NCBI RefSeq assembly: GCF_000196235.1
Contig: NC_008541.1
Span: forward strand, 2,046,001 to 2,110,000
DNA from: Arthrobacter sp. FB24
Lineage (GTDB): Bacteria > Actinomycetota > Actinomycetes > Actinomycetales > Micrococcaceae
DNA: 64,000 bases
Reading direction: 5' to 3'
The position numbers and the translations under genes were made by a program. The notes below the pieces were generated by a model. That model was not told where the DNA came from and did no database searches. It saw nothing but the letters and a program-made list of their open reading frames with translations. Shown here in pieces: positions 1 to 7,412 of this stretch (the stretch's first letter is position 1; every line of letters starts with the position of its first letter).

Positions 1-410
1 AGCGAACTGTCTTCGGCCGCCAGGTCTACGCGATCGGCGGCAATTCCGAGGCGGCCCGACTGAGCGGCATCCCAGTACGACGGATTATATTCAGTGTTTA
101 CGTCATTTCCGGTCTCTGCGCCGGAATTGCGGGAGTCATCGTGTCGGCACGGCTTGAAAGCGCCGTTCCTGATCTCGGAAGCGGCTACGAACTCAACGCG
201 ATCGCAGCAATCGTGCTCGGGGGTACCTCCCTGATGGGTGGCAGGGGGTCATTGATCGGTACTCTCGTCGGTGCGCTGTTCATCGCTGTGCTCTCAAACG
301 GAATGACCTTGCTGAACGTGCAGTCGTTCTATCAGCAGATCATCATGGGTGCGGTCATCCTCCTAGCGGTCTTTGTCGACCGCCTACGTCGCGGAACATC
401 CGTCGCCTAA
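1..410 (+). CDS. Sugar ABC transporter permease, RbsC-like, C-terminal part
   Basis: This is the C-terminal third of an inner-membrane permease of the ribose/xylose/branched-chain (RbsC, BPD_transp_2) family; the frame is open at the window edge (first full codon at base 3). The family conducts a monosaccharide across the membrane, driven by a separate ATPase. The visible part has the family's conserved loop with GGNSEAARLSGI, followed by a hydrophobic stretch, the LGGTSLMGGRGS loop and a final hydrophobic segment ending in basic residues. The ATPase and binding protein must lie upstream, outside the window. A small monooxygenase-like gene follows 27 bases later and is probably co-transcribed. 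The substrate cannot be told from this fragment. Confidence 0.9.
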   Translation, partial: RTVFGRQVYAIGGNSEAARLSGIPVRRIIFSVYVISGLCAGIAGVIVSARLESAVPDLGSGYELNAIAAIVLGGTSLMGGRGSLIGTLVGALFIAVLSNGMTLLNVQSFYQQIIMGAVILLAVFVDRLRRGTSVA

Positions 411-437
411 CCGGTTCTTACACCAGCAAAGGACATC

Positions 438-749
438 ATGAATGGACTAGTAGTCGTCGTCAGCCTCAGCCCTGCAAACGGACATCGCGAAAAACTCCTC
501 GCCGTTTGCCGCAAATACTGGCCCGGTGTCCAGGAAGAACCCGGATGCGAGCTATTCGCCCTCCACGAGGGCCCAGAGTCCTTCATGGTTATCGAGCGCT
601 GGTCGAGTCGCTTGCTCTGGGAGCAGCACCTTGCCACGGCTGATAACGCCGCCCTCAACGCCGAGCTGGCACCGCTTCTAGCAGAGCCCGCGAATGTGTG
701 GCCGCTAACTGCCGTGCCGATCGGTGACAAGTCGAAGGCAATCCTGTGA
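438..749 (+). CDS. Putative quinol monooxygenase, antibiotic biosynthesis monooxygenase (ABM) fold
   Basis: A 103-residue protein of the YgiN/LsrG-like ABM family, small dimeric ferredoxin-like barrels that oxidise quinols or modify signalling sugars. Family features visible are the N-terminal beta strand (LVVVVSLSPANGHREKLL), the PGCELFALHEGP segment and the WSSRLLWEQHLAT helix region that ends in a proline-rich tail. The ATG is preceded by AAAGGA at a good distance. Its position directly after a sugar permease recalls operons in which an ABM or mutarotase-like protein processes an imported sugar, but the substrate is not visible. Cofactor-free cytoplasmic enzyme by family; exact reaction unknown. 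Confidence 0.75.
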   Translation: MNGLVVVVSLSPANGHREKLLAVCRKYWPGVQEEPGCELFALHEGPESFMVIERWSSRLLWEQHLATADNAALNAELAPLLAEPANVWPLTAVPIGDKSKAIL

Positions 750-1212
750 TTCCTAGCGACACGTAAGGCTAGGGGTCAGACCGAGCTGTGGAGTGCGCCG
801 GTACAAACACCTAGTGGGGAGCAGCCTCTGGCACAGCGCCGGCACTTTTCAATTCCGGTCCTGGCCTTACTCTCGGGCGGCATGATCCTTGTTCCGCGAA
901 GTCCATTTCCGTCAGCTATTTACTGGAGAGGGCGGCAATGAAGCGGCGTTGATTTTGCCGGACGGGAAGAAATGGGATGCTCAAGATTTCGCCTCCAATC
1001 CCAAGGACTGGAGGACGCGTCATAGGCGCCATCTCACATGCCTTGGCTGCGGCTCCCGCGCCTTCTTTCAGCACAGTTCCAGGCGTGGGAGCCGAGCATC
1101 CTTTGATGCTCGGCCACGTCGGCGGACCTACCCCTCATTGCCTACAGCCGCGGCGTCTTCAAGTACCTGCAGTAACGGACCCGGCTTGCGTCGGCAGGCA
1201 CAGGACCGAAGC
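750..1212. other. Non-coding gap without recognisable gene
   Basis: No open frame here has a credible start, ribosome site or family resemblance. The two plus-strand frames crossing it run into the neighbouring minus-strand GH15 gene and look like composition artefacts. I see no strong hairpin or repeat. Confidence 0.5.
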
Positions 1213-3030
1213 TCAATGTTTGGGATGCAGGCTGAGCCGGTCCACGCCGTGCATGGCGTCTGCCGCCCGCACTAGGGTCAGATGGGAGAAAGCTTGTGGA
1301 AAGTTTCCCGCCATCCGCTTTTCCTTCATTGAATATTCTTCGCTGAGCAGGCCCAGCTCGTTGGCGAGCCCGGCCAGCACGTCCATCAGGTTCCTGGCGT
1401 CGGCCCAGCGGCCTGACCGCGCGTACTGTTCCACTAGCCAGAAGGAGCATGCGAGGAACGCATGTTCTCCCGGTTCTAATCCGTCAACTCCTGTTTCGGT
1501 TCGGTAGCGCATCAGCAGGCCCTCGGTAGTGAGCAGCTCCTTTTCCAGCTGGTCAACCGTACCGAGCATGCGCTCATCGTCGTAGGCAAGGAAGCCAACC
1601 TGCGGCAAGGCCAGCAGAGCAGCGTCCGTCTGCCGACCGCCATAGGTTTGGGTGAAGGAGTTGAGGTCCCGGTTGAATCCGAGATCCATGATTTCCGTGG
1701 CCAATCCCTCACGGAGTTGCTCCCAATGCTCTGCCGGTCCAGGTAGGCCGTGATCGCGAACAGCCCGCACTCCGCTGTCAAAAGCGGCCCACATCATCAC
1801 CCGGGAGTGGGTGAAGTACTGGGCATCGCCGCGCATTTCCCACAGGCCGAAGTCTTTGTCCTCGAGGTGATTTTCCACGGATCCGAGCAGCGCACGCTGG
1901 AGTGCCCAGGAGAAGTGGTCTTCCTTGCCTCCGGCCAGCCGAAGCCTTTCAAGTGCCACCATCACTTCACCGACCACGTCAGCCTGGTACTGGGACACAG
2001 CAGCGTTACCGATTCGCACCGGTCTGGAATTCTGGTATCCGGGAAGGTGGGGGAGTTCCTTTTCCGTCAGGTCCCGCTCACCCCCCACGCCGTACATAAT
2101 CTGCAGGTCCTCCGGATCGCCCGCGAGTGCACGTAAAAGCCAGTTGCGCCACTTCAGCGCCTCGGATTCATAGCCATGTGTCAACATGGCTTCCAACGTC
2201 AAAGAGGCATCGCGCAGCCAACAGTAGCGGTAGTCCCAATTGCGTGACCCACCGAAATCCTCCGGTAGGGATGTGGTGGGCGCAGCGACAATGCCGCCTG
2301 TCTCGTAGTGGGTGAGCGCACGAAGCACCAGCAGCGAACGCTTCACTGCACTGCCGTATTTGCCGTCATCGCGGCAATTTCCTGCCCAGGTGGTCCAATA
2401 GGCCACAGCCAGGTCAAGGGCGGCATCGACATTGACGGCCGATGGCACATCCTGGTGCGAGGGGAACCATGTCAGTTCGAAGTCCACGTTCTTCCCCTGT
2501 GCAACCAAAAATTCCCCGGCATGTCGGTGACCTTCCGCAATCGGAAGATCTTCTCCCCGGAGGGCCAGGGCGTCCGGACCCGACATGGCCAGGAGAATCT
2601 CCGCAGCCTGACCCGGCGCGCTATCACGGACCCGACTCACCCAAGGCAGCACAGTGGCGTATTGGGGTCGTATTCTAATCTCGTGGCGCATGAGGACCGT
2701 CCCGCTGAGTCCTGTCATGCGACGGACAAGACGCGAACGGCTGTCACCCACCGGCATGAAGTCCGTCACTAAGACCTCGCCGGCATCGGTCTGCCATGTT
2801 GTTTGGAGTACAAACGTCGAGTCGACATAGTGGCGGTCAATGACCACGGCCTCCGGCGCGCTCGGCGCCAACAGCCATCGGCCATGTTCCTCACCCCCGA
2901 GTAGGGCAGCAAAGACCGAGGGCGAGTCGAACCGCGGGAAACACAGCCAGTCAACGCTGCCCCGCCGCGAAACAAGGGGCCCGGTGTGAAGATCGGAGAG
3001 CAGCGCATAATCCTCTATTAATGCGGCCAT
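1213..3030 (-). CDS. Glycoside hydrolase family 15 protein (glucoamylase/trehalase-like)
   Basis: A 605-residue cytoplasmic GH15 enzyme of the bacterial trehalase/glucoamylase-like type, which hydrolyses alpha-glucosidic bonds (trehalose or maltooligosaccharide ends) with inversion. The N-terminal beta-rich domain starts with the typical IEDYALLSDLHTGPLVSRRG and WLCFPRFDSPSVF. The (alpha/alpha)6 barrel follows, with the signature RNWDYRYCWLRDAS at about residue 260 and, near the C terminus, GLEPGEHAFLACSFWLVEQ, whose Glu is a candidate catalytic residue. Length fits the family. The ribosome site is weak. It stands alone, with 220 bases of empty sequence upstream. Trehalose versus starch-type substrate cannot be decided by eye. 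Confidence 0.9.
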   Translation of the reverse strand: MAALIEDYALLSDLHTGPLVSRRGSVDWLCFPRFDSPSVFAALLGGEEHGRWLLAPSAPEAVVIDRHYVDSTFVLQTTWQTDAGEVLVTDFMPVGDSRSRLVRRMTGLSGTVLMRHEIRIRPQYATVLPWVSRVRDSAPGQAAEILLAMSGPDALALRGEDLPIAEGHRHAGEFLVAQGKNVDFELTWFPSHQDVPSAVNVDAALDLAVAYWTTWAGNCRDDGKYGSAVKRSLLVLRALTHYETGGIVAAPTTSLPEDFGGSRNWDYRYCWLRDASLTLEAMLTHGYESEALKWRNWLLRALAGDPEDLQIMYGVGGERDLTEKELPHLPGYQNSRPVRIGNAAVSQYQADVVGEVMVALERLRLAGGKEDHFSWALQRALLGSVENHLEDKDFGLWEMRGDAQYFTHSRVMMWAAFDSGVRAVRDHGLPGPAEHWEQLREGLATEIMDLGFNRDLNSFTQTYGGRQTDAALLALPQVGFLAYDDERMLGTVDQLEKELLTTEGLLMRYRTETGVDGLEPGEHAFLACSFWLVEQYARSGRWADARNLMDVLAGLANELGLLSEEYSMKEKRMAGNFPQAFSHLTLVRAADAMHGVDRLSLHPKH

Positions 3031-3250
3031 GCTTCACTAAATCACGAGCGGACGGAATCCACATAGGCCTGTCTCCCTAGCGGCTTTGGTTTCCATACGC
3101 CGCCGTCTGGCTACCGTGCCGAGCATCTGGGCCCAGGAATAGAAGGCCAAGCATTGGTTTCCTACCGCCGACGAGCTGTTGGAGCCAGGTTTCGGGACGA
3201 AGTCCACTGACCTCGGTCGCTGCTGAGAGAATCTTCAGTAGTACGGCGTC

Positions 3251-3397
3251 TCAGGCATGGGTAAGTCGAAGTCCGGGAGTGCAGTCGAAGAATTCCGGCT
3301 GCACGACGCGTGCAAACGGAACAACGAGCCATTGGTTGCCGTAGTACTCAACGTAGGAGTCAGCGGGGCAACGTGCAAAGGCTTCTTCGCGAGTCAT
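3251..3397 (-). CDS. Small conserved-looking protein of unknown function (48 aa)
   Basis: I chose this start because AAGGGA lies a few bases before the ATG, whereas a longer frame beginning at 3469 has no such site. The 48-residue product begins MTREEAFARCPADSYVEYYG and is rich in aromatic residues (YVEYYGNQWLVVPFARV), as in small actinobacterial proteins with a beta-hairpin core. No signal peptide or membrane segment is present. It is isolated between GH15 and a membrane-protein gene, so context gives no role. I do not recognise a family. Confidence 0.45.
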   Translation of the reverse strand: MTREEAFARCPADSYVEYYGNQWLVVPFARVVQPEFFDCTPGLRLTHA

Positions 3398-3900
3398 CGT
3401 GTGTTCCCTTCTACAGTGTTCGAACGGGTACGGTTTGACCCGAGCCGCGTCATCAAAGCACTCCAGCACTGCGACTTATGGATGCAAGCGGGATGTCGCT
3501 GAGCTGTTACCCTTAATGATAACCGAAAATTTCGGCCAGCATATACCTTTCGAAAGAAATTTCCCACCTTACCCCTGACCCCGAGGCAGGGTTTGATTCT
3601 CCGGGGCGACCACGGCTTCAGCCGGGAGAAAGCGGAGGCGGCCCGAACCATCCAGGTTCCCGCTGCGAGGTCATTCGATCGACCACCATCTCACTTCCGG
3701 CTGGCCGAAACTGCGCGATAACGTTCATTTGGGCCCGCCCTAGGTGTCGCGGCCGCCGTGAAGCCGAACATTCCGGATTGGTGGCCCGGATGGTTCCGGG
3801 CAGCCGATCCAATGCTTGCAGCGGGGGAGACGGCTGAGGGATCGCTGGCATGGCGAACCCGTCTCTTCGGTACCCGGCCAGCGCCCGCGGCGCAGTTCCT
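3398..3900. other. Non-coding gap
   Basis: About 500 bases without a supportable gene. The overlapping frames on both strands are short, arginine/proline rich and lack ribosome sites. An A-rich stretch near 3520-3570 may be promoter DNA for the small minus-strand gene to the left, but no clear -10/-35 pair can be named. Confidence 0.45.
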
Positions 3901-4359
3901 TTACGTCCGGCGCCGCGTCATCGTAAAGGCGAGACGGCGCTTCCTGCCCGGCGCTATGGCCGGTGCAATGACAAGAAGACCTAGCAGCGCCGTCACGACG
4001 TTGGCTGTCGTGAGCAGAACGGCGTCCAAGGCGGTGAGGTCGCGCAGGTGCGCGGGATGAAAAACAGTGTGGGGGATGGCGAAGACCGAAAACGCGGTCG
4101 CGGCTGGCAGCGGGAATCGTCCGTGAGGCCTGAGGAACGCGATTCCCAGTAGGACAGCGATGCCCAAAGTGGCACCGCCGAAGTCACGGGCAAAGTGCTC
4201 GCTGGAAGGTGGCGTTTGATTGACGGTGGGAAAGTTGTTGTAAAAGCTCTCCGGGAAAAATTGGTTCCAAAATCCGACGACGGCTGCCTCGAGGAACAAT
4301 AGGAGTAGCGAGGTCCGGAGTATGAGGGTCTTGACGAGACGTTGTCTCCTTGAAACCAT
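3901..4359 (-). CDS. Small integral membrane protein of unknown function
   Basis: A 152-residue protein with about four predicted membrane segments: LILRTSLLLLFLEAAVVGF near residue 12, LGIAVLLGIAFL near 65, AATAFSVFAIPHTVFH near 88 and VVTALLGLLVIAPAIA near 123. Between the first two lies a polar loop with FFPESFYNNFPTVNQT, a pattern seen in short DUF4345-like or DoxX-like membrane proteins, though I cannot assign the family firmly. The C terminus is strongly basic (GRKRRLAFTMTRRRT), so it is probably cytoplasmic. Its start is six bases from the end of a broken flavoprotein fragment, so any original operon is lost. Confidence 0.6.
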   Translation of the reverse strand: MVSRRQRLVKTLILRTSLLLLFLEAAVVGFWNQFFPESFYNNFPTVNQTPPSSEHFARDFGGATLGIAVLLGIAFLRPHGRFPLPAATAFSVFAIPHTVFHPAHLRDLTALDAVLLTTANVVTALLGLLVIAPAIAPGRKRRLAFTMTRRRT

Positions 4360-4365
4360 GTGCGC

Positions 4366-4975
4366 CTACTCAACGAGTTTTCCCAGGGTGTTGATGTCTT
4401 CGATGAGGGCAGAAATGTGCGCCGGGATGGCCGGAATCGACTCGGGGGCCACGGTTTCGTCTTTGGACCAGACAAGGTTCACCTGGAGGCTCGGGTCCAG
4501 CTCGGGGTAGTCGCGTCGGTTGTGGGCCTCTCGGCTTTCGCGGCGCTCGAGTGCGGACTGCAACGTGGCTTTGGCCGCCAGAAGGGCGGACTTCAGGTCG
4601 AAGGCGTGGGCAAGGTCCTGGAATCCGGCCACGTCCGGGTGAACGCCAATGTCTGCCATGCGGGATTCAATCGCTTCGATCTCGGCCAGGCCGGTCTTAA
4701 GCCCTATTTCGTCACGGACGACGCCCGCATGCTCGGTCATCGTGTTCCGGATGGCCCTTTGCAGGACACGGACGTTTTCCTCTCCGTCGGCGACCAGGAG
4801 GCTTTCAATTTCTTTGGGGGCCTCAGTGACGGTCTCGGGGAGCGTCGGTGCTGTTGCAGCACCGTGGAGTAGTTTCCTGCCGCTTGACCCACGATCCGCC
4901 CGAAAACGAGAAGTTCGATGAGGGAATTTCCGCCCAGGCGGTTGGCGCCGTGCAGGCCGGAGGACGGTCACTGAG
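4366..4975 (-). pseudogene. Fragment of a fumarate reductase/succinate dehydrogenase flavoprotein subunit, frameshifted
   Basis: The long frame here reads sensibly only in its second half (helical C-terminal domain with the TEHAGVVRDEIGLKTGL segment, typical of the flavoprotein C terminus). The preceding piece is readable in another frame as LHGANRLGGNSLIELLVFG followed by RIVGQAAGNYST, the FAD-domain end of the same family. One frameshift therefore lies near 4865, and everything upstream of the LHGAN motif (FAD-binding and capping domains, about 400 residues) is missing. A functional enzyme is excluded. The true Sdh/Frd operon must be elsewhere if present. Confidence 0.8.
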
Positions 4976-5133
4976 CAGAAGTCGTACTGCATCAATTCGC
5001 AGGCAGTCTGGCTAACCATGTTCAGGGGGTCATGCTGGAAGATTCCTCGATTCACGGCTGAGCCAACACCGGCCAGTGCTTTCAACCAATCCCGCAGGCG
5101 TTCAGCCGCCCATCCGACCGCTCTTTCACACTC
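4976..5133 (-). pseudogene. N-terminal GAF-domain fragment of a regulator
   Basis: Reading the minus strand from just after a stop at 5134-5136 gives about 50 residues beginning ECERAVGWAAERLRDWLKAL, then GVGSAVNRGI and LNMVSQTACELMQYDFCSVT. This is the start of a GAF sensor domain as found at the N terminus of PucR/CdaR-type or similar actinobacterial regulators. It breaks off in the middle of a strand and continues directly into flavoprotein sequence in the wrong frame. There is no ATG with a ribosome site. I interpret it as the other side of a deletion or recombination scar. Confidence 0.55.
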
Positions 5134-5189
5134 CTAGTATTCCCACTCGTAGTATTCCTAATCGAAACTTCTTGGTCATAGAGCAGAGA

Positions 5190-5229
5190 ACGACGGCGAC
5201 CCACCCCGCGCGGGGAGCGTCGCCGTCGT
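5190..5229 (-). terminator. Strong hairpin downstream of the DJ-1/PfpI gene
   Basis: ACGACGGCGAC and GTCGCCGTCGT form a perfect 11-bp inverted repeat around an 18-base GC-rich loop, 30 bases past the stop of the minus-strand gene. The minus-strand sequence after the stem is moderately T rich (GTTCTCTGCTC), so it is a plausible intrinsic terminator. Confidence 0.65.
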
Positions 5230-5259
5230 CGTACATTCGTTGAGCGGTAAGCCGGCCGG

Positions 5260-5961
5260 TTACTCGGCCAGGGCGGCAACCACTGCAGCGGCCACCGCTT
5301 CACTGGACTGCGGGTTCTGGCCGCTGATGAGGTTGCCATCACGGACAACGTAGCTACTCCAGGCGGGGCCGGCCTTGACGATGGCACCACGCTCGGCCAG
5401 CGTCGTGGCAACAAGCCATGGAGTGTTCTTTCCGGTTCCGCCGCTCAGCTCTTCCTCGTCCGTGAACACGGTGAGCTGGCGGTCCGCGAAAGCGAAGCTT
5501 CCATCTTTTGCCGTTGCGCTCAGGAGGCCTGCCGGTCCGTGGCAGAAGGGGGCGATGATCGCGCCGGCGTCGTTTGCCTCGACAAGCAGTGCGCCCAGAT
5601 CAGAGTCGGTAGCGAGGTCGGTCATTGGGCCGTGGCCACCGGGCAGGACAACGGCGTCGAAGTCGGCAGCGTGGACTGCGGACAGGGCTGCCGGTGCCTC
5701 GAGCTCTGCGGCGATCCCGGTCAGGTACCGCTCAATTTCACCGACCTTTTCTTCTTCGCCCACGATCTCCGGATTCAGTGAGCCTGGGTCCACCGTGGGT
5801 TTCTTTCCGCCCGGGGTGGCAATGGTGATATCTGCGCCGGACGCCTTGAGGGCGCGGTGGGCGACCACGAGCTCTTCGGCCCAGAAGCCGGTGGGATGCT
5901 GGGTACCGTCTGCGAGTTCGAGGGAATCGGCTGCTGAAACGACCATGAGGATGTGGGACAT
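5260..5961 (-). CDS. DJ-1/PfpI family protein (class I glutamine amidotransferase-like, Hsp31-type)
   Basis: A 233-residue cytoplasmic protein of the DJ-1/PfpI superfamily, whose members act as glyoxalase III, deglycases or chaperones. The start is set by AAAGGAA before the ATG in MSHILMVVSAAD. Family features are the N-terminal strand ending in ADSLELADGT, ELVVAHRALKASG, the DAVVLPGGHGPM loop, and the nucleophile elbow APFCHGPAGLL with Cys140. The early Glu of the catalytic pair is probably in FWAEELV. Length and the large insertion after residue 30 match the Hsp31 branch. It is divergent from the LysR gene, which is the obvious candidate regulator. A strong hairpin follows its stop. Confidence 0.9.
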   Translation of the reverse strand: MSHILMVVSAADSLELADGTQHPTGFWAEELVVAHRALKASGADITIATPGGKKPTVDPGSLNPEIVGEEEKVGEIERYLTGIAAELEAPAALSAVHAADFDAVVLPGGHGPMTDLATDSDLGALLVEANDAGAIIAPFCHGPAGLLSATAKDGSFAFADRQLTVFTDEEELSGGTGKNTPWLVATTLAERGAIVKAGPAWSSYVVRDGNLISGQNPQSSEAVAAAVVAALAE

Positions 5962-6090
5962 CGGGTTCCTTTCGGGGGAGTGCTGCTGCGGTCTAGTTCG
6001 ATAGTGCTCCTCTGACGGGACTGCATGGCATTGAAAAAGCTTTGGCCCGTATTCGATTTCCTTGGGCCAGCCCGTGCGAGGATTGCACCG

Positions 6091-6987
6091 ATGGCCACTC
6101 ACAACCTGGAACATTTGCGGACCTTTCTCGCCGTCTACCGTGCGGGGTCACTGACCGAGGCCGCAAGGCTGCTCGGCATCTCACAGCCCACTGCTTCCAC
6201 CCATGTACATTCCCTGGAACAGAATCTCGGCCTGCGCCTCTTTGAACGTGCTGCGTCCGGAGTGAAGCCAACCCCCAAGGCCGATGGCTTGGCCAGGGAC
6301 GTCGGACCGCACATCGACGCCCTGGACGATCTCGCCTACATCGCAACACTTCCGGGAGCCAACGAGGCCATCGATCTGGGCGGCCCCGCCGAGTTCCTGA
6401 CCGCCAAGCTGCTGCCCCACACGCCGGAACTCACTACGGCAATCGGGGCCCGGTTGCGGATCCGTTTCGGCCTGGTTGATGGCTTGCTCGAAGACCTCCG
6501 GACCGGCGACTTGGACCTTGTCGTCAGCTCGGTCCGGCCACGCGTTCATGGCGTCACGGGAATGCCCCTTTACGACGAGGAATTTGTCCTGGTTGCGGCA
6601 CCGTCTTGGCAATCGAGGTTGCCGGGAGATGCTCCCGACGGAGTCGAGTTGGCAGCCATCCCTGTGGTCGCCTATGCCGAAAACCTGCCTATCATCCGGC
6701 GCTACTGGCGCAGCGTGTTCGAACGACGCCCTGACGATCTGCGGACGATCTGCATCGTTCCTGATCTTCGCGGTGTGCGCTCCGCCGTCGTTGCGGGCGC
6801 TGGGATGTCGGTGTTGCCCCGCTACTTGGCGGACGATGATCTGGCTTCCGGAGCCCTCGTCGCGCTGCACACGCCGGAGGTTGCTCCCCTGAACACCGTG
6901 TACCTGGCCACGCGCACCGGGGACCTCGACCGCAACCACCGGCTGCGCGCCCTCGCCTCCGCCATCCAGCGGCTGGCCGGTTCCTGA
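6091..6987 (+). CDS. LysR family transcriptional regulator
   Basis: A 298-residue LTTR. The N-terminal winged helix is plain: LEHLRTFLAVYRAGSLTEAA, then RLLGISQPTASTHVHSLEQN, followed by LFERAASGVKPT. The C-terminal LysR_substrate domain includes GLVDGLLEDLRTGDLDLVVS and the GAGMSVLPRYLAD segment near residue 255. The start codon used aligns with the family N terminus (MATHNLEHLRTF), with GAGG about ten bases upstream; an in-frame start 66 bases earlier would add an atypical leader. It is transcribed away from the DJ-1/PfpI gene across a 129-base promoter region, the classic arrangement for LTTR control of the neighbour. Effector unknown. Confidence 0.92.
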   Translation: MATHNLEHLRTFLAVYRAGSLTEAARLLGISQPTASTHVHSLEQNLGLRLFERAASGVKPTPKADGLARDVGPHIDALDDLAYIATLPGANEAIDLGGPAEFLTAKLLPHTPELTTAIGARLRIRFGLVDGLLEDLRTGDLDLVVSSVRPRVHGVTGMPLYDEEFVLVAAPSWQSRLPGDAPDGVELAAIPVVAYAENLPIIRRYWRSVFERRPDDLRTICIVPDLRGVRSAVVAGAGMSVLPRYLADDDLASGALVALHTPEVAPLNTVYLATRTGDLDRNHRLRALASAIQRLAGS

Positions 6988-7412
6988 AGGCCATCCCGCG
7001 GGTAAGCATGAACGACGGGAATGTTCACGAGACGGGAAACGTTCTGCGTCGCCCGGCAACCCGACATAGTCTCCGCTATCGGCCCGCAACCATGAGTCAC
7101 CTCCTCCGAAGTGACCGATCTCGTCCCTGTCGGAATGGCTAGTCTTCTCCGCGATTTGGCTCTTGTGCCCCTGTCTTCCTGATGGCCCGCATCTTCATAA
7201 TGCGATCCTCGCCGTAGCCAATCAATTTCCAGTCGGCTGCACGGTCGCTCATAAGCCCATGCCTCTGGCATGTGGCGCGCCTATGCCGCCGCAACACCTG
7301 TCAGTTCAGGAGGGGATTGTCCTAGGTGGGATATAGGCTCGCCATTGCACCGTCTAATAGACCGCCGTTGAGATGCGGCGCAAGGGTGGACACTTTCGCA
7401 ACTGGAGGGCAC
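6988..7412. other. Intergenic region upstream of the large repeat protein
   Basis: No supportable gene. The minus-strand frames are shadows of the LysR gene or lack starts. The last 80 bases contain the promoter and ribosome site of the next gene; GGAGG sits four bases before its ATG. Confidence 0.45.

Noticed and set aside
889..1507. Plus-strand frames near 0.9-1.5 kb
   Set aside because: Cys/Arg/Ser-rich, overlap the GH15 gene antisense, and lack ribosome sites.
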